The notes beneath the pieces were generated by a model, which saw only the letters and a list, made by a program, of their open reading frames with translations, was not told the origin of the DNA and did no database searches. From contig NZ_CP023407.1 in the NCBI RefSeq assembly GCF_003665435.1, forward strand, positions 5,753,501 to 5,817,500: a stretch of DNA of 64,000 nt, in the 5' to 3' direction. Each line of letters opens with the position of its first letter. Positions within the stretch are counted from its first letter, which is position 1. The stretch comes from Streptomyces fungicidicus (lineage in GTDB: Bacteria; Actinomycetota; Actinomycetes; Streptomycetales; Streptomycetaceae). Made by a program: the position numbers and the translations under genes. This document shows positions 1 through 7,950 of this stretch, piece after piece.

Positions 1-375
1 CCCCTCCATGTGGGTACGGACCTCGACCAGGTCCTGGGTCCGCCGCTGGCCCAGCATCAGCCCCCAGTTGATCGCCCGGGGCAGGAACTCCGAGGTGCCC
101 TCCCGGACGTAGGACCCGGAGCCCGGGCGGATCTCGATGATCCCGAGGACGTCGAGTGCGGAGAGGGCGCCGCGGACACTGGACCGTGCGACGCCCAGCG
201 CCTCGGCCAGTTGCCGCTCGGCGGGCAGCCGGGTGCCGGGCCGGATGTCGCCGGCCGACAGATGGTCGAGGAGCCGCTTCGCGACCTCGCTGACGGAGGA
301 CTCGCGGACGACGGGGCGCAGCAGCTGCGCGAGATCGGGCGCGGCAGCGGCGGTCTGATCAGGCTGACTGGTCAC
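1..375 (-). CDS. FadR-type GntR transcriptional regulator, C-terminus cut by window edge
   Basis: Only the N-terminal 125 residues lie in the window; the gene runs off the left edge. They form a winged helix-turn-helix of the GntR/FadR class: residues about 20-95 include LPAERQLAEALGVARSSVRG and then RPGSGSYVRE, the typical recognition helix and wing. The ligand-binding (FCD or UTRA-like) domain would lie outside. The start is uncertain. GTG at 375 and GTG at 381 are both possible and neither has a clear Shine-Dalgarno sequence. The gene is divergent from the sugar-acid operon at 617-6650, and two palindromes in the shared promoter region fit GntR operators, so it is probably the local, self-regulating repressor. 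The inducer is unknown; a pathway intermediate is a reasonable guess. Confidence 0.88.
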   Translation of the reverse strand, partial: MTSQPDQTAAAAPDLAQLLRPVVRESSVSEVAKRLLDHLSAGDIRPGTRLPAERQLAEALGVARSSVRGALSALDVLGIIEIRPGSGSYVREGTSEFLPRAINWGLMLGQRRTQDLVEVRTHMEG

Positions 376-387
376 GGTCACCAGTCA
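365..387. promoter_or_regulatory. Candidate GntR operator overlapping the regulator start
   Basis: An inverted repeat TGACTGGT-N7-ACCAGTCA with perfect 8-bp arms covers the start codon(s) of the FadR-type gene. On the minus strand it contains TGGTGACC, the core of the second palindrome at 493-509. Binding here would block the regulator's own expression. Being an operator is inferred from symmetry, the shared core and position. Confidence 0.55.
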
Positions 388-492
388 ACCAGATGCCGGA
401 ATCAGGCGACTGACCAGGCAGTTCACTCCAATGAGCGGCGACTCTGTCAAGAGTGCTGTGCGCGTGGAATGTATGACGTTCACGACACTGGT

Positions 493-509
493 AAATTGGT
501 GACCAATTT
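493..509. promoter_or_regulatory. Candidate GntR operator in the divergent promoter region
   Basis: AAATTGGTGACCAATTT is a perfect 8+1+8 palindrome about 110 bp before the transporter gene. It is AT-rich in a GC-rich genome, and its centre TGGTGACCA matches the general TNGTNNNACNA form of FadR-subfamily operators. It shares the core TGGTGACC with the palindrome at 365-387. It most likely controls the catabolic operon. Confidence 0.6.
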
Positions 510-616
510 GGGGTGGCCACATAACGTGAAAGCGATCCGGTCGGCCTCCCCCTACGGCGAGCCGCCGGCGTGACCCAACCCGGACACAGCTGTCCGGGCG
601 AGCCGAGGAGTCGCCC

Positions 617-1984
617 ATGAGTGCCGACACGCATTCCACGGCAGTCGAGAGAACTGCCATCAAGAAGGTCTCCCTACGCCTCGTGCCCTTCGTGGCGCTG
701 ATGTTCTTCGTGAACTATCTGGATCGCACGGCCATCTCGTTCGCCGAGCCGAACGGGATGGGCGCGGACCTCGCACTCACCGCCGCGCAGTTCGGCTTCG
801 CCTCCGGGATCTTCTTCCTCGGCTACATCGTGCTCGAGGTCCCCAGCAACATGGCCCTGCACCGCTTCGGCGCCCGCCGCTGGCTGGCCAGGATCATGGT
901 GAGCTGGGGCATCGTCTCCCTGCTGTTCACCTGGGTCTCCAGCACCGGACAGCTCTACGGCCTGCGGTTCCTGCTCGGTGTCGCGGAGGCCGGCTTCTTC
1001 CCCGGCGCGATCCTGTTCCTGAGCCAGTGGGTGCCCTCCCGGCACCGCACCAAGATCCTCGGCCTGTTCTACCTGGCCCAGCCGCTCACCACCGTCTTCG
1101 GGGCCCCGCTGGCGGGCTGGCTCATCGGCCGCCACGGCATGTTCGGCCTCGAGGGCTGGCGGGTGATGTTCCTGTTCGTCTCGCTGCCCGCGATCGTCCT
1201 CGGCCTCGTCGCGTACTTCTACCTGATCGACCGGCCCGCCGACGCCAAGTGGCTGACCCCCGCCGAGCGCGACTGGCTGACCGCGGAGCTCGCCGCGGAG
1301 AACGCGCAGAAGACCGGCCACGAGGGCAAGCACGCCAAGGGCGACCTCAAGGCCGCCTTCGGCAACGCCCGCGTCTGGGTCCTGGCGCTCGTCTACTTCG
1401 GCTTCGTCTACGGCCTCTACGCACTGGCGTTCTTCCTGCCCACGATCATCAGCGGCTTCCAGGAGCAGTACGACACCACGTTCAGCGTGATGGACAAGGC
1501 GTGGATCACCGCGATCCCGTACCTGCCCGCCGCCGTGGTGCTGTTCTTCTGGACGCGGCACGCCACCCGGCACGGCACCCGCACCTGGCACGTGGCGGGA
1601 CCCGCCGTGGTCGGCGGTGTCTCCATCCCGCTCGCCCTCTACATGGGCTCGCCGACCGCCACGATCGCCGTCATCACGGTGACCGCCTCCGCCATCTTCG
1701 CGGCCCTGCCCGTCTTCTGGTCCATCCCGTCCCGGTTCCTGACCGGTGCCGCCGCGGCAGCGGGCATCGCCCTGATCAACACGGCCGGCAACATCGCCGG
1801 ATTCGCCGCCGGCTACATCACCGGCTGGCTCAAGGACTGGACCGGCGCCTACTACGCACCGCTCTACCTGGTCGGCTTCTTCATGCTGCTGTCGGCCGCC
1901 CTGATGGTCCGGCTCGCCGCCCGCGACCGCACCGCCGGACCGGTCCCCGGGACCGACCGGCAGCCGATGGAGGCCCACCGATGA
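617..1984 (+). CDS. MFS transporter, anion:cation symporter (ACS) type
   Basis: A 455-residue major facilitator with about twelve hydrophobic segments. The N-terminal motif NYLDRTAISFAEP (about residues 34-46) and the loop MALHRFGARRWLARIM are typical of the ACS branch (tartrate, glucarate, phthalate and related acid importers) rather than of drug exporters. A GAGGAG ribosome binding site precedes ATG 617. It is the first gene of the operon and overlaps the kinase gene by 4 bp (ATGA). An acid-type carrier fits uptake of a sugar acid such as D-apionate, which the downstream enzymes suggest. The true substrate cannot be read from sequence. Confidence 0.85.
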   Translation: MSADTHSTAVERTAIKKVSLRLVPFVALMFFVNYLDRTAISFAEPNGMGADLALTAAQFGFASGIFFLGYIVLEVPSNMALHRFGARRWLARIMVSWGIVSLLFTWVSSTGQLYGLRFLLGVAEAGFFPGAILFLSQWVPSRHRTKILGLFYLAQPLTTVFGAPLAGWLIGRHGMFGLEGWRVMFLFVSLPAIVLGLVAYFYLIDRPADAKWLTPAERDWLTAELAAENAQKTGHEGKHAKGDLKAAFGNARVWVLALVYFGFVYGLYALAFFLPTIISGFQEQYDTTFSVMDKAWITAIPYLPAAVVLFFWTRHATRHGTRTWHVAGPAVVGGVSIPLALYMGSPTATIAVITVTASAIFAALPVFWSIPSRFLTGAAAAAGIALINTAGNIAGFAAGYITGWLKDWTGAYYAPLYLVGFFMLLSAALMVRLAARDRTAGPVPGTDRQPMEAHR

Positions 1985-3711
1985 CCCGCCTGTTCAACGA
2001 CCCCACCGCCTTCGCCGACGAGGCCCTGGAGGGCTTCGCCGCAGCCCACCGGCGCTGGGTGCGGTCCGTCACCGGCGGCGTCGTCCGCGCCGGCGGGACC
2101 CCGGACGGGGAGGTCGCCGTCGTCGTCGGCGGCGGCTCGGGCCACTACCCGGCCTTCTCCGGGCTCGTCGGCCGGGGCCTCGCCCACGGCGCGGCGGTCG
2201 GCAACGTCTTCGCCTCGCCCTCCGCGCAGCAGATCCGCTCCGTGGCGCGCGCCGCCCACGGGGGCGCGGGAGTGCTGCTGATGTACGGCAACTACGCCGG
2301 CGACGTCCTGCACTTCGGACAGGCCGCCGAACGCCTGGCCGGCGAGGGCGTGGAGGTCCGCACCCTCGCGGTCACCGACGACATCTCCAGCGCCGGCCCC
2401 GGGCAGCCCGCCGAGCGGCGCGGCATCGCGGGCGACCTGCCCGTCTTCAAGGCCGCCGCCGCGGCCGCCGAGGAGGGCCTGCCGCTCGACGAGGTGCTGC
2501 GCACCGCCGAGCACGCCAATGCCCGCACCCGGTCCTTCGGCATCGCCTTCTCCGGATGCACCCTGCCCGGCGCCGGCCACCCCCTGTTCACCGTCCCCGA
2601 GGGCCGCATGGCCGTCGGCCTCGGCATCCACGGGGAGCCCGGCATCGGCGAGGAGCCGCTGCCGACCGCCGACGAGGCCGCCCGCCTCCTGGTCTCCACC
2701 CTCCTCAAGGAACTCCCCGACGACGTCCCCACCCCCGAGGGCGCCCGCACGGCCGTGATCCTCAACGGACTCGGCTCGGTGAAGTACGAGGAGCTCTTCG
2801 TCGTCTACCGCACGGTGGCCGCGCTCCTCGCGGACGCCGGCGTCGAGATCGTCGAACCCGAGGTCGGCGAGCTCGTCACCAGCTTCGACATGGCCGGTGT
2901 CTCCCTCACCCTGACCTGGCTCGACGACCGCCTGGAGCGGCTGTGGCGGGCCCCCGCCGACGCCCCCGCCCACCGCAAGGGCGCCCTCGAGGCCCCCGCG
3001 GCCGCATCCGGCCCGCGGGAGGAGGAGGCCGACGACACCGCCGCCGTCCCCCCGGCCTCCGAGGAGTCCCGGGAGGCCGCCGCCACCGTGCTCACCGCCC
3101 TGCGCGCGCTTGCCGGGACCGTCGACGAGCACGTCGAGGAGCTGGGCCGCATCGACGCCGTCGCCGGCGACGGCGACCACGGCATCGGCATGCAGCGCGG
3201 CTCCACCGCCGCGCACCGGGCCGCCGCCGAGGCGCTGGCCCTCGGCGCGGGCGCCGGCACCGTGCTCACCCGGGCCGCCGACGCCTGGGCCGACCGGGCG
3301 GGCGGCACCTCCGGCGCCCTGTGGGGCACCATCCTGCGCGCCCTGGGCACGGCCCTGGGCGACCAGGACGCCCCGACCGCGTCCCGGGTCGCCGACGGCG
3401 TCACCGAGGCGTCCGCGGGCGTCCGCCGGCTGGGCGGGGCCGAGACCGGCGACAAGACCATGGTCGACGCCCTGGTCCCGTTCGCCGACACCCTCGCCGA
3501 CGCCGTCGCCGCCGGGGAACCGCTCACCGGGGCCTGGGACCGCGCCGCCACGGCGGCCGGGTCCGCCGCCGCGGCCACCGCGGAACTCCTGCCCCGCAAG
3601 GGACGCGCCCGCCCGCACGCGGAGAAGTCCCTCGGCACCCCCGACGCCGGCGCCCACTCCCTCGCTCTCATCACCCGCGCCGTGCACGGCGTACTGCACC
3701 ACGACCACTGA
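1981..3711 (+). CDS. lerK: L-erythrulose 1-kinase-like dihydroxyacetone kinase (DhaK-DhaL fusion)
   Basis: A 576-residue ATP-dependent kinase with a DhaK domain (about 1-325) joined by an Ala/Glu-rich linker to a DhaL domain (about 362-575). GGGSGHYP (50-57), NYAGD (104-108) and GIHGEPG with His217 mark the substrate pocket; this His is the residue that binds the ketose covalently in DhaK. In DhaL, Asp392, Asp397 and Asp399 have the spacing of the Mg-ADP aspartates. The family includes dihydroxyacetone, L-erythrulose and D-erythrulose kinases. Two tetrulose-phosphate isomerase candidates next door favour L-erythrulose 1-kinase (LerK). ATGA overlap with the transporter implies coupled translation. 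Plain dihydroxyacetone kinase remains possible. Confidence 0.82.
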   Translation: MTRLFNDPTAFADEALEGFAAAHRRWVRSVTGGVVRAGGTPDGEVAVVVGGGSGHYPAFSGLVGRGLAHGAAVGNVFASPSAQQIRSVARAAHGGAGVLLMYGNYAGDVLHFGQAAERLAGEGVEVRTLAVTDDISSAGPGQPAERRGIAGDLPVFKAAAAAAEEGLPLDEVLRTAEHANARTRSFGIAFSGCTLPGAGHPLFTVPEGRMAVGLGIHGEPGIGEEPLPTADEAARLLVSTLLKELPDDVPTPEGARTAVILNGLGSVKYEELFVVYRTVAALLADAGVEIVEPEVGELVTSFDMAGVSLTLTWLDDRLERLWRAPADAPAHRKGALEAPAAASGPREEEADDTAAVPPASEESREAAATVLTALRALAGTVDEHVEELGRIDAVAGDGDHGIGMQRGSTAAHRAAAEALALGAGAGTVLTRAADAWADRAGGTSGALWGTILRALGTALGDQDAPTASRVADGVTEASAGVRRLGGAETGDKTMVDALVPFADTLADAVAAGEPLTGAWDRAATAAGSAAAATAELLPRKGRARPHAEKSLGTPDAGAHSLALITRAVHGVLHHDH

Positions 3712-3722
3712 GGAAGACCCAC

Positions 3723-4196
3723 ATGACCGACAAGCTGCGCATCGTCGTCGGATCCGACGACGCCGGATACCAGTACAAGGAAGCCCTCAGGCAGGACCTG
3801 GAGAAGCACGCACTGGTCGCCGAGGTGACCGACGTCGGCGTCGACGCCGACGGCCACACCGCGTACCCCAAGGTGGCCATCGCCGCCGCCGAGATGGTCG
3901 CCCGCGGCGACGCCGACCGCGCGCTGCTGGTCTGCGGCACCGGCCTCGGCGTCGCCATCGCGGCCAACAAGGTCCGGGGCATCCGCGCCGTCACCGCCCA
4001 CGACTCCTTCTCCGTGGAGCGCGCCGTCCTCTCCAACAACGCCCAGGTGCTCACCTTCGGCCAGCGCGTCGTCGGACTCGAACTCGCCCGCCGGCTCGCC
4101 GCCGAATGGCTCACCTACCGCTTCGACGAGACCTCCGCCTCCGCCGCCAAGGTCCAGCTCATGTGCGACTACGAGAACGACGAGGCCGCCGCCTGA
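3723..4196 (+). CDS. derI: RpiB-family isomerase, probable D-erythrulose-4-phosphate isomerase
   Basis: A 157-residue RpiB/LacAB-type isomerase. Catalytic Cys71 lies in VCGTGLGVAIAANK and His93-Asp94 in TAHDSFSVERAVLSNNAQ. The usual N-terminal SDHAG motif reads SDDAG (residues 11-15), a change that could reflect a four-carbon substrate. In the L-erythrulose route this family (DerI) converts D-erythrulose 4-phosphate to D-erythrose 4-phosphate. Ribose-5-phosphate isomerase B is the alternative, but the gene sits between tetrulose kinase and TIM-like genes. Its stop overlaps the next start by one base. Confidence 0.8.
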   Translation: MTDKLRIVVGSDDAGYQYKEALRQDLEKHALVAEVTDVGVDADGHTAYPKVAIAAAEMVARGDADRALLVCGTGLGVAIAANKVRGIRAVTAHDSFSVERAVLSNNAQVLTFGQRVVGLELARRLAAEWLTYRFDETSASAAKVQLMCDYENDEAAA

Positions 4197-4975
4197 TGCC
4201 CGGCCCCGCCCGTCCGCCCGTCCTGCTCGGGGTGAGCCTGAAGATGTACTTCGGCCACCACGAGACCCTCAACTGGGCCCGCAGGATCGCCGCCCTCGCC
4301 GCCGGCCACCCCGCCGTCACCTCCGGCGCGGCACGCCTCTTCGTCCTGCCCTCCTTCCCGGCCCTGGTCCCCGCCGCCGGCATCCTCGCCCCCTACGGCG
4401 TCGCCCTCGGCGCCCAGGACATCGCCACCGAGGACACCGGGCCGTACACCGGCGAGGTCGGCGGACCCGCGCTGAAGGAGATCGGCTGCCACTACGCCGA
4501 GGTCGGGCACGCCGAACGCCGCCGCCTGTACGGCGAGGGCGACACGGTCGTCGCCGCCAAGACGGCCGCCGCCCTGCGCAACCGGCTCACCCCCGTCCTC
4601 TGCGTCGGCGAACGCGACCGCGGCACCCCCGGGGAGGCCGCCGCGCGCACGGTCGCCGAGGCCGCCCGCCTGCTGGACGGCCTCGACGGCACCGTGGTTC
4701 TCGCCTACGAACCGCAGTGGGCCATCGGCGCCCCCGAGCCGGCCTCCGCGGAACACATCGCCGCCGTCTGCGGCGCCCTGCGGACCTGGCTGGACGACCG
4801 GCCCCGGCACGCGGGCTCGGCCGTCATCTACGGCGGGAGCGCCGGCCCCGGCCTGCTCACCCGCCTGGCCGGCAGCGCCGACGGCCTCTTCCTCGGCCGC
4901 TTCGCCCACGACCCGGCGAACGTCGGGGCGATCCTCGACGAGATCCGCTCCCCGGCCCCGGCGGCGGTGGCGTGA
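4196..4975 (+). CDS. lerI: Triosephosphate-isomerase homologue, probable L-erythrulose-1-phosphate isomerase
   Basis: A 259-residue TIM-barrel isomerase. The triad is visible as Lys16 (GVSLKMYFG), His105 (VGHAERR) and Glu172 (AYEPQWAIG), with a phosphate loop at YGGSAGPG. The canonical N-W-K of glycolytic TIM reads S-L-K, as expected for a specialised paralogue. The likely reaction is L-erythrulose 1-phosphate to D-erythrulose 4-phosphate (LerI). One-base overlaps on both sides place it inside a tightly coupled operon. A housekeeping TIM role is unlikely because that gene normally sits with gap and pgk. Confidence 0.82.
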   Translation: MPGPARPPVLLGVSLKMYFGHHETLNWARRIAALAAGHPAVTSGAARLFVLPSFPALVPAAGILAPYGVALGAQDIATEDTGPYTGEVGGPALKEIGCHYAEVGHAERRRLYGEGDTVVAAKTAAALRNRLTPVLCVGERDRGTPGEAAARTVAEAARLLDGLDGTVVLAYEPQWAIGAPEPASAEHIAAVCGALRTWLDDRPRHAGSAVIYGGSAGPGLLTRLAGSADGLFLGRFAHDPANVGAILDEIRSPAPAAVA

Positions 4976-5775
4976 TGGCGTACGGCATCAGCACCTACGC
5001 CTACTTCTGGCGGATCTCCGGGCGCGCGCCGCGCCCGATGACGCTCACCGAGATGCTCCGCGACACCGCGGAACTGGGCGGCCGGGTCTTCCAGATCTGC
5101 GACTACGCCCCCCTGCTGTCGTACGACTCCGCGCAGCTCGCCGACGTCCGCGCCACCGCCCGCGACCTGGGCCTCACCCTGGAACTCGGCACCCGGGGCA
5201 TCGGCCCCCGCCATCTGCTCGCCTTCCTCGACAAGGCAGGCGAACTGGGCGTCACCCTGGTGCGGTCCATGCTCAACACCGCCGGCCACCGGCCGGACAC
5301 CGCCGAGGCCGTGACCCTGCTGAAGGAGTCCGTGCCCCGCTACGAGGCGGCCGGCGTCACCCTCGGTCTGGAGACCTACGAGCAGGTCTCCACCGACGAC
5401 CTGCTCACCGTCGTGCGCGGCGTCGGCAGCGAGCACCTCGGGGTCGTCCTCGACCCCGGCAACAGCGTCGCCCGGCTGGAACGCCCCGCCGACGTGGTCG
5501 CCGCCACCGCACCGCACGTGGTCAACATCCATGTGAAGGACTTCGCCTTCACCCGGCGCGACGGCTGGGTCGGCTTCACCTACGCGGGATGCCCGCTCGG
5601 CGAGGGCCTCCTGGACTACGACGGCATGATCTCCGCCGTCCGCCCCGCCGAGCGGGGCCTCAACCAGATCGTGGAGCACTGGCTCCCGTGGCAGGACGAG
5701 GGCTACGACGCCACCGCCCGGCTCGAACACCAGTGGACGCAGCACAGCATCAACACCCTTCTGAGGAGCGAGTAA
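4975..5775 (+). CDS. oiaC: Xylose-isomerase-like TIM barrel protein, candidate 3-oxo-isoapionate decarboxylase
   Basis: A 266-residue AP-endonuclease-2/xylose-isomerase-like barrel. Candidate metal ligands follow the family pattern: Glu133 (GLETYEQ), Asp160 (VVLDPGN), His186 (NIHVKD) and Glu234 (IVEHWLPW). Most relatives are sugar-phosphate isomerases or epimerases. In the D-apionate route a member of this fold (OiaC) decarboxylates 3-oxo-isoapionate to L-erythrulose, the substrate of the kinase in this operon. The assignment rests on the gene set, not on a diagnostic motif; an epimerase or isomerase is the alternative. The start codon overlaps the lerI stop. Confidence 0.7.
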   Translation: MAYGISTYAYFWRISGRAPRPMTLTEMLRDTAELGGRVFQICDYAPLLSYDSAQLADVRATARDLGLTLELGTRGIGPRHLLAFLDKAGELGVTLVRSMLNTAGHRPDTAEAVTLLKESVPRYEAAGVTLGLETYEQVSTDDLLTVVRGVGSEHLGVVLDPGNSVARLERPADVVAATAPHVVNIHVKDFAFTRRDGWVGFTYAGCPLGEGLLDYDGMISAVRPAERGLNQIVEHWLPWQDEGYDATARLEHQWTQHSINTLLRSE

Positions 5776-6650
5776 TGGCCACCGAGATCGAAACCAGGGC
5801 CGACGTGAAGACCGTCGCCGTCATCGGGGCCGCCGGCAAGATGGGCCAGCGTGTCTCCAACAACCTGGTCGAGAGCGACTTCCGGGTGCTCTTCAGCGAG
5901 GCGTCCGCCAAGGGCCAGGAACTGATCCGCGGCCTCGGCCGCGAACTGACCGGGTCCGCCGACGCCGTCGCCGAGGCCGACGTGGTCGTCCTCGCCGTCC
6001 CGGACGTCGTCCTCGGCACGGTCTCCGCGGAACTCGTCCCGCTGATGAAGCCGGGCACCGTCGTGCTCACCCTCGACCCGGCCGCCGCCTACGCCGGCCT
6101 GCTCTTCTCCCGCGACGACATCCACTACGCCTGCGCCCACCCCTGCCACCCGTCGGTGTTCCTGGAGCGCACCACCCAGGAGGAGTGGCAGGACACCTTC
6201 GGCGGCATCGCCGCCCCGCAGGAGGTCGTCGCCGCGTACGAGGGCGGGGACGACGCCAGGCGGGAGCTGGCCGAGTCCGTCATCCGCGTGATGTACGCGC
6301 CCGTCGTCGACGTCCACTGGGTCACCGTCAAGCAGCTCGCCGTGCTGGAGCCCACCCTCGTGGAGACCATCGCCTGCATGGTCGGCGCCCTGCTCACCGA
6401 GGCGCTGCACGAGACGGTCCACACCGTCGGCGTGCCCGAGAAGGCCGCCCGCGCGATGCTGCTCGGCCACACCCAGGTCGCCCTCGCGAACACCCTCAAG
6501 GGCTCCAACCCGTTCTCCGACGCCTGCCTGATCGCCATGGACTACGGCCGGGAGTCCATCGTCCGCGACGACTGGAAGAAGGTCTTCGAGGACGAGGAGC
6601 TCGACAAGGTCATCACCCGCATGCTGAAGATCAAGGAGATCAGGCGCTGA
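5775..6650 (+). CDS. apnO: 6-phosphogluconate-dehydrogenase-like oxidoreductase, candidate D-apionate oxidoisomerase
   Basis: A 291-residue NAD(P)-dependent dehydrogenase. The Rossmann nucleotide loop is GAAGKMG (18-24), and the helical C-terminal half (about 170-291) resembles the 6PGDH C-terminal domain, with HWVTVKQLAVLEPTLVE where the family has its catalytic lysine. D-apionate oxidoisomerase (ApnO, forming 3-oxo-isoapionate and NADH) has this architecture. With OiaC, LerK, LerI and DerI homologues alongside, this is the best reading. Other hydroxyacid or semialdehyde dehydrogenases of the same fold cannot be excluded. TAATG overlap with oiaC. The operon ends here, followed by a hairpin at 6680-6714. 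Confidence 0.72.
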   Translation: MATEIETRADVKTVAVIGAAGKMGQRVSNNLVESDFRVLFSEASAKGQELIRGLGRELTGSADAVAEADVVVLAVPDVVLGTVSAELVPLMKPGTVVLTLDPAAAYAGLLFSRDDIHYACAHPCHPSVFLERTTQEEWQDTFGGIAAPQEVVAAYEGGDDARRELAESVIRVMYAPVVDVHWVTVKQLAVLEPTLVETIACMVGALLTEALHETVHTVGVPEKAARAMLLGHTQVALANTLKGSNPFSDACLIAMDYGRESIVRDDWKKVFEDEELDKVITRMLKIKEIRR

Positions 6651-6679
6651 CCCGCGGCGCCCCCCCGCACACGCCCCGG

Positions 6680-6714
6680 CGCCCGTGCCGCCCGTCCCGA
6701 CGGCGACACGGGCG
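6680..6714 (+). terminator. Probable terminator after the sugar-acid operon
   Basis: CGCCCGTG (6680-6687) pairs perfectly with CACGGGCG (6707-6714), with further G-C pairing possible in the loop, 30 bp after the apnO stop. There is no U-tract, as is common in Streptomyces. Confidence 0.5.
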
Positions 6715-6819
6715 TCCGTGCTTCCAGGTGCATGTCAGGGGTGGCGTCTAGACTCGACCGGCGTCAGACCGTCAGGCCCAGGCCACAACCGTCCGCCCAT
6801 CGGAAGGGTATTCCGCGTC

Positions 6820-7950
6820 TTGATACGGATCGACTCAGTCACGAAGCGGTACCCGGACGGCACGGTGGCGGTGGACCGGCTGTCGCTGGACATCCCCGAC
6901 CGCTCGATCACCGTCCTCGTCGGACCCTCGGGGTGCGGCAAGACGACCACCCTCCGCATGATCAACCGGATGGTCGAACCCACCGAGGGAACGATCCTCC
7001 TGGACGGTGAGGACAGCCGGCGGCAGCCGGTCACCACCCTGCGCCGGTCCATGGGGTACGTCATCCAGAACGCGGGGCTGTTCCAGCACCGCACGATCGT
7101 CGACAACATCGCCACCGTCCCCCGGATGCTCGGCTGGGGCAAGCAGCGGGCCCGGGAACGGGCGGCGGAGCTGATGGAGCGGGTGGGCCTCGACCCCTCG
7201 CTGGCCAAGCGGTACCCGTACCAGCTCTCCGGCGGCCAGCAGCAGCGCGTCGGGGTGGCGCGGGCGCTCGCCGCGGACCCGCCGGTGCTGCTGATGGACG
7301 AGCCGTTCTCGGCCGTCGACCCCGTGGTGCGCAAGGGGCTGCAGGACGAACTCCTGCGCATCCAGGACGAGCTGGGCAAGACCATCGTCTTCGTCACCCA
7401 CGACATCGACGAGGCGATCAAGCTGGGCACCATGGTCGCGGTACTGCGCGAGGGCGGCCGGCTTGCCCAGTACGCGCCGCCCGCCGAACTGCTGTCGAAC
7501 CCCGCCGACGGCTTCGTCGAGGACTTCCTGGGCGCCGACCGCGGCATCCGGCGGCTGTCCTTCTTCCCGTCCGCCGCACTGGAGCTGACGACCGACGCCG
7601 TGATCCGGTCCGGCGCCGCCGCCGGACCGGCCGCCGCCACCGGGGCCGCGCACCTGCTGGTCACCGACGCCGACGGCCGTCCGCTCGGCTGGGCCGCCCG
7701 CGAGGAGGCGACCGCCGGCGACGTCCGCGCGGACCGGCTGCTGCCGTACGGTCGGCCGTTCACGCCCGGCGCCGACTCCCTGCGGGTCGCCCTCGACTGC
7801 GCCGTGCTCTCGCCCGTCGGCTGGGCGGTCGCGGTGGACGGCGACGGCCGGGTGACCGGCGTCGTCTCGCAGCAGACCATCGGCGAGGCGATCCGCGCCG
7901 CCCACACCGAGGGCCGGGCGGACACGGAGAAGGCCGGGGTCGCCGAGTGA
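6820..7950 (+). CDS. Glycine betaine/choline-type ABC transporter ATPase
   Basis: A 376-residue ABC ATPase of the ProV/OpuC type: Walker A GPSGCGKTT, signature LSGGQQQRVGVARAL, Walker B LLMDEP and the H-loop THDIDEAIKLG. A C-terminal CBS-like region (about 255-376) is typical of ionic-strength-sensing osmoprotectant ATPases. The chosen start is TTG 6820, which has GGAAGGG upstream and gives (M)IRIDSVTKRYPDG; longer forms would add an unconserved tail. It overlaps the first permease by 4 bp (GTGA). With two permeases and a lipoprotein it forms a complete importer for betaine, choline, carnitine or a similar compatible solute. Confidence 0.9.
   Translation: MIRIDSVTKRYPDGTVAVDRLSLDIPDRSITVLVGPSGCGKTTTLRMINRMVEPTEGTILLDGEDSRRQPVTTLRRSMGYVIQNAGLFQHRTIVDNIATVPRMLGWGKQRARERAAELMERVGLDPSLAKRYPYQLSGGQQQRVGVARALAADPPVLLMDEPFSAVDPVVRKGLQDELLRIQDELGKTIVFVTHDIDEAIKLGTMVAVLREGGRLAQYAPPAELLSNPADGFVEDFLGADRGIRRLSFFPSAALELTTDAVIRSGAAAGPAAATGAAHLLVTDADGRPLGWAAREEATAGDVRADRLLPYGRPFTPGADSLRVALDCAVLSPVGWAVAVDGDGRVTGVVSQQTIGEAIRAAHTEGRADTEKAGVAE

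Noticed and set aside
1864..3708. Long minus-strand open frame opposite the kinase gene
   Set aside because: Gly/Val/Glu-rich low-complexity shadow created by GC bias; the plus strand has a complete kinase with catalytic residues.
7000..7950. Apparent macrolide or multidrug ABC ATPase
   Set aside because: The paired permeases, OpuAC-like lipoprotein and CBS-like tail show an osmoprotectant importer.
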